A stretch of DNA of 64,000 nt, taken from NCBI RefSeq assembly GCF_003626595.1, contig NZ_RBAK01000007.1:124001-188000 (forward strand), read 5' to 3'. The notes beneath the pieces were generated by a model. That model saw only the letters and a list, made by a program, of their open reading frames with translations, did not search any database and was not told where the DNA came from. Shown one piece after another: positions 61,441 to 64,000 of this stretch; within the stretch, counting starts at the first letter, position 1; every line of letters begins with the position of its first letter. The DNA comes from Micromonospora endolithica (GTDB lineage: Bacteria > Actinomycetota > Actinomycetes > Mycobacteriales > Micromonosporaceae). Position numbers and translations under genes: made by a program.

Positions 61441-61899
61441 ATGCCAGGAAAGGGCGACGCTCCGGTGCTTCCGGGCGCGCGGGCGGTTGCGCGGCACGTG
61501 CGCATCTCGCCGATGAAGGCGCGCCGGGTGGTCAACCTCGTCCGCGGCCTGCCCGCGAAGGAGGCGCTCACGGTGCTGCAGTTCGCGCCGCAGGCTGCGA
61601 GCGAGCAGGTTTACAAGGTGCTCGCGAGCGCGATCGCCAACGCGGAGAACAACGAGCGGCTGGACCCTGACGCGCTGCTCGTCAGCGAGGCGTTCGTGGA
61701 CGAGGGCCCGACCATGAAGCGGTTCCAGCCGCGGGCGCAGGGCCGGGCCTTCCGGATCCGCAAGCGCACGTGCCACATCACCGTCGCGGTCGAGGCGGTG
61801 GCTCCGGCCGCGCCGAAGAAGGCGGCGGCGAAGAAGGCGGCCCCGGCGAAGCAGGCCGAGCCGGCTGAGACGCAGAGCAAGACGGAGGGTGCCGAGTAA
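61441..61899 (+). CDS. rplV: 50S ribosomal protein L22
   Basis: A 152-residue L22 with RAVARHVRISPMKARRVVNL VRGLPAKEAL and the hairpin region MKRFQPRAQGRAFRIRKRTC. A C-terminal extension of about 35 residues is Ala/Lys/Pro-rich (KKAAAKKAAPAKQAEPAETQ), as in other actinobacteria. Its TAA shares one A with the rpsC ATG. Confidence 0.97.
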   Translation: MPGKGDAPVLPGARAVARHVRISPMKARRVVNLVRGLPAKEALTVLQFAPQAASEQVYKVLASAIANAENNERLDPDALLVSEAFVDEGPTMKRFQPRAQGRAFRIRKRTCHITVAVEAVAPAAPKKAAAKKAAPAKQAEPAETQSKTEGAE

Positions 61900-62777
61900 T
61901 GGGTCAGAAGGTTCACCCGCACGGGTTCCGGCTCGGCATCTCGACCGACTGGAAGTCCCGCTGGTTCGCGGACAAGCTCTACAAGGACTACATCGGCGAG
62001 GACGTCAAGATCCGCCGGATGATGTCCAAGGGCCTCGAGCGCGCCGGGATCTCCAAGGTCGACATCGAGCGCACCCGCGACCGGGTCCGCGTCGACATCC
62101 ACACCGCCCGGCCGGGCATCGTCATCGGCCGTAAGGGCGCGGAGGCCGACCGGATCCGCGGCGAGCTCGAGAAGCTCACCGGCAAGCAGGTCCAGCTGAA
62201 CATCATCGAGGTGAAGAACCCCGAGTCGGACGCGCAGCTCGTCGCGCAGGGCGTGGCGGAGCAGCTGTCCAGCCGGGTCAGCTTCCGTCGGGCGATGCGC
62301 AAGGCGATGCAGTCCGCGATGAAGAACCCGGTCTGCAAGGGCATCCGGGTCCAGGTCTCGGGTCGTCTGGGCGGCGCCGAGATGAGCCGGACCGAGTTCT
62401 ACCGCGAGGGCCGGGTTCCGCTGCACACGCTGCGGGCCAACATCGAGTACGGCTTCTTCGAGGCGCGTACCACCTTCGGCCGGATCGGCGTGAAGGTGTG
62501 GATCTACAAGGGTGACGCGGTGCCGGGTCGGGAGACCCCGACCGAGGCCCCGTCGCGCCCGCGCCGTGAGCGCGGCGACCGCCCCGAGCGGCCGCGTCGT
62601 GGTCGGTCCGGTTCGTCCGGCACGACCGCCGGCGGCACCGAGGCCGGTCGGGCCGCCGCGACCACCATCGCGCAGCAGGCGGAGACGCCGAGCGGCGAGC
62701 CGATCGACAGCGCTGCTGTCGCCGCGGCCGCGTCCGCTCCGGCCACCCAGCCGGCAGAAACGCAGCAGGAGGGCTGA
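61899..62777 (+). CDS. rpsC: 30S ribosomal protein S3
   Basis: A 292-residue S3, longer than the 233 of E. coli because of a C-terminal tail. The KH domain motif is RPGIVIGRKGAEADRIRGEL, and the second domain ends near FGRIGVKVWIYKGDAVPGRE. The tail of about 80 residues is first Arg-rich (RPRRERGDRPERPRRGRSGS), then Ala/Glu/Gln-rich. ATG overlaps the rplV stop. Confidence 0.97.
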   Translation: MGQKVHPHGFRLGISTDWKSRWFADKLYKDYIGEDVKIRRMMSKGLERAGISKVDIERTRDRVRVDIHTARPGIVIGRKGAEADRIRGELEKLTGKQVQLNIIEVKNPESDAQLVAQGVAEQLSSRVSFRRAMRKAMQSAMKNPVCKGIRVQVSGRLGGAEMSRTEFYREGRVPLHTLRANIEYGFFEARTTFGRIGVKVWIYKGDAVPGRETPTEAPSRPRRERGDRPERPRRGRSGSSGTTAGGTEAGRAAATTIAQQAETPSGEPIDSAAVAAAASAPATQPAETQQEG

Positions 62778-62780
62778 CAG

Positions 62781-63206
62781 ATGCTGATGCCGCGCAAGCC
62801 CCCGAAGGGCTTCCGCAAGCCGCACCACCCGGACCGCAGTGGCGCGTCCAAGGGTGGTAACCGGGTGGTGTTCGGCGAGTTCGGGATCCAGGCTCTTGAG
62901 CCGGCGTACGTGACGAACCGCCAGATCGAGTCGGCGCGTATCGCGATGACCCGTCACATCAAGCGTGGCGGCAAGGTCTGGATCACGATCTTCCCGGACC
63001 AGGCGCTGACCAAGAAGCCCGCCGAGACCCGGATGGGTTCCGGCAAGGGCTCGCCCGAGTGGTGGGTCGCCAACGTGAAGCCGGGGCGGGTTCTCTTCGA
63101 GATGTCCTTCCCCAACGAGCAGATCGCGCGAGAGGCGATGCGTCGCGCGATCCACAAGCTCCCGATGAAGTGCCGGATTGTTACGCGCGAAGTGGGTGAA
63201 TCCTGA
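62781..63206 (+). CDS. rplP: 50S ribosomal protein L16
   Basis: A 141-residue L16 near the A and P sites: [40 protein letters not shown], and [20 protein letters not shown]. The ATG at 62781 was taken; a second ATG two codons on is possible. Stop overlaps the rpmC start (TGATG). Confidence 0.97.
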
Positions 63207-63442
63207 TGGCAGCGGGCGTCAAGCCTTCCGAGCTGCGTGAGCTCTCCGAGGAGGAGCTGGTCACGAAGCTGCGTGAGGCCAAGGCGGAGCTGTTCAACCT
63301 CCGCGTGCAGGCCGCAACCGGGCAGCTGGACAACAACCGGCGGTTGCAGGTCATCCGTCGGGAGATCGCCCGGATCTACACGATCATGCGTGAGCGCGAG
63401 CTGGGGCTCTCGGCCGCGCCGACTGAGGTGACTGCATCATGA
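63206..63442 (+). CDS. rpmC: 50S ribosomal protein L29
   Basis: A 78-residue two-helix L29 at the tunnel exit: ELRELSEEELVTKLREAKAE LFNLRVQAATGQLDN and NRRLQVIRREIARIYTIMRE. ATG overlaps the rplP stop, and its stop overlaps rpsQ (ATGA). Confidence 0.97.
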   Translation: MAAGVKPSELRELSEEELVTKLREAKAELFNLRVQAATGQLDNNRRLQVIRREIARIYTIMRERELGLSAAPTEVTAS

Positions 63443-63717
63443 CCGACGAGAACACCACCGCCACCGTGCGGGCTCGCCGCAAGGTCCGTGAGGGCCTGGT
63501 GGTCAGCGACAAGATGGACAAGACCGTCGTGGTCGAGGTCGAGGACCGGGTCAAGCACGCGCTCTACGGCAAGATCATGCGCCGTACGCGCAAGCTGAAG
63601 GTGCACGACGAGCCGAACGCCGCCGGCATCGGCGACCGGGTTCTGATCATGGAGACCCGGCCGCTGTCCGCCACCAAGCGTTGGCGGATCGTGGAGATCC
63701 TGGAAAAGGCCAAGTAG
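63439..63717 (+). CDS. rpsQ: 30S ribosomal protein S17
   Basis: A 92-residue S17 with RKVREGLVVSDKMDKTVVVE VEDRVKHALYGKIMRRTRKL and the end ETRPLSATKRWRIVEILEKA. It binds helix 11 of 16S rRNA. ATG overlaps the rpmC stop; a 97-base gap separates it from rplN. Confidence 0.97.
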   Translation: MTDENTTATVRARRKVREGLVVSDKMDKTVVVEVEDRVKHALYGKIMRRTRKLKVHDEPNAAGIGDRVLIMETRPLSATKRWRIVEILEKAK

Positions 63718-63814
63718 CGAAGGCTCGAGCTCGCCCGGCGACGGTCGGGCGCAGGTTCCGCCAGGCTCCGGCCGCCACGTGCGGCCGGAGAACCGGCAGA
63801 CATAGGAGATAGAC

Positions 63815-64000
63815 GTGATTCAGCAGGAGTCGCGACTGCGCGTCGCCGACAACACGGGTGCCAGGGAGATCCTGTGCATCCGGGTTCTCGGTGGCTCCGG
63901 TCGGCGCTACGCGAGCATCGGCGACGTCATCGTGGCCACCGTCAAGGACGCGATCCCGGGTGCCGGTGTGAAGAAGGGCGACGTCGTCAAGGCCGTCGTC
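63815..64000 (+). CDS. rplN: 50S ribosomal protein L14 (3' end outside window)
   Basis: The first 62 codons are present: IQQESRLRVADNTGAREILC IRVLGGSGRRYASIGDVIVA TVKDAIPGAGVKKGDVVKAV. GTG start after ATAGGAGATAGAC. It is cut by the window edge, so the last half is not seen. Confidence 0.95.
   Translation, partial: MIQQESRLRVADNTGAREILCIRVLGGSGRRYASIGDVIVATVKDAIPGAGVKKGDVVKAVV

Overview
The window comes from a high-GC actinomycete, most likely a member of the Micromonosporaceae (Micromonospora or a close relative). The grounds are the strong G/C bias at third codon positions, frequent GTG starts, the actinobacterial order rpmG-hadA-hadB-tRNA-Trp-secE-nusG-rplK-rplA, and a palindromic AGGAAGGGCCCC-type intergenic repeat that I associate with that family from memory. 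No organism name can be proved from the sequence alone.

Layout. (1) 1-10.2 kb is chromosomal: the end of a nuo operon (nuoL 3' end, nuoM, nuoN), the membrane protease htpX, an MFS transporter, a GNAT acetyltransferase, a dienelactone-hydrolase-like enzyme, a VOC protein, a lower-GC Asp/Glu racemase gene, yajQ and tRNA-Tyr. A partial copy of the yajQ 3' end lies about 1.2 kb from yajQ, with the racemase gene between the two. (2) 10.2-26.6 kb is an integrated actinomycete integrative and conjugative element (AICE) in the 3' end of tRNA-Tyr. It carries a tyrosine integrase, excisionase, iteron-rich putative origin, DUF3987 protein, primase-polymerase, FtsK/TraB-type DNA translocase with candidate 8-bp transfer repeats just 3' of it, a chain of overlapping small transfer genes, a Nudix hydrolase, and a divergent GntR regulator/HAD hydrolase pair behind three operator-like sites. 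At its distal end sit two lower-GC cargo genes: a DUF3578 + PD-(D/E)XK nuclease and a HEPN-type protein. This is the best candidate for an undescribed defence module here. (3) 26.6-32.6 kb is a second segment bounded by copies of the same 54-bp att sequence. It has no integrase, replication or transfer genes. Its cargo includes a four-gene type VII secretion-like operon. It looks like a cis-mobilizable (CIME-like) remnant in tandem with the AICE. (4) 32.6-36.3 kb returns to the chromosome: small membrane and secreted proteins, a large GAF-GGDEF-EAL protein, tRNA-Thr and tRNA-Met. (5) 36.4-64 kb is the core information-processing region: rpmG, hadAB, tRNA-Trp, secE-nusG, rplK-rplA, a two-gene ABC transporter, an L10 leader with rplJ-rplL, rpoB-rpoC, two Pro-rich or membrane proteins, rpsL-rpsG-fusA-tuf, and the S10 operon from rpsJ to rplN, cut by the window edge.

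How the parts work together. In the AICE, integrase and excisionase act on the tRNA-Tyr att sites. The primase-polymerase and DUF3987 protein probably replicate the excised circle from the iteron region. The FtsK-like protein moves double-stranded DNA between mycelia. The GntR protein probably represses transfer and replication through its operators. The conserved part is organised as translation operons with many ATGA/GTGA overlaps. Function calls are from my reading of translated sequences and family knowledge. No database search was run.
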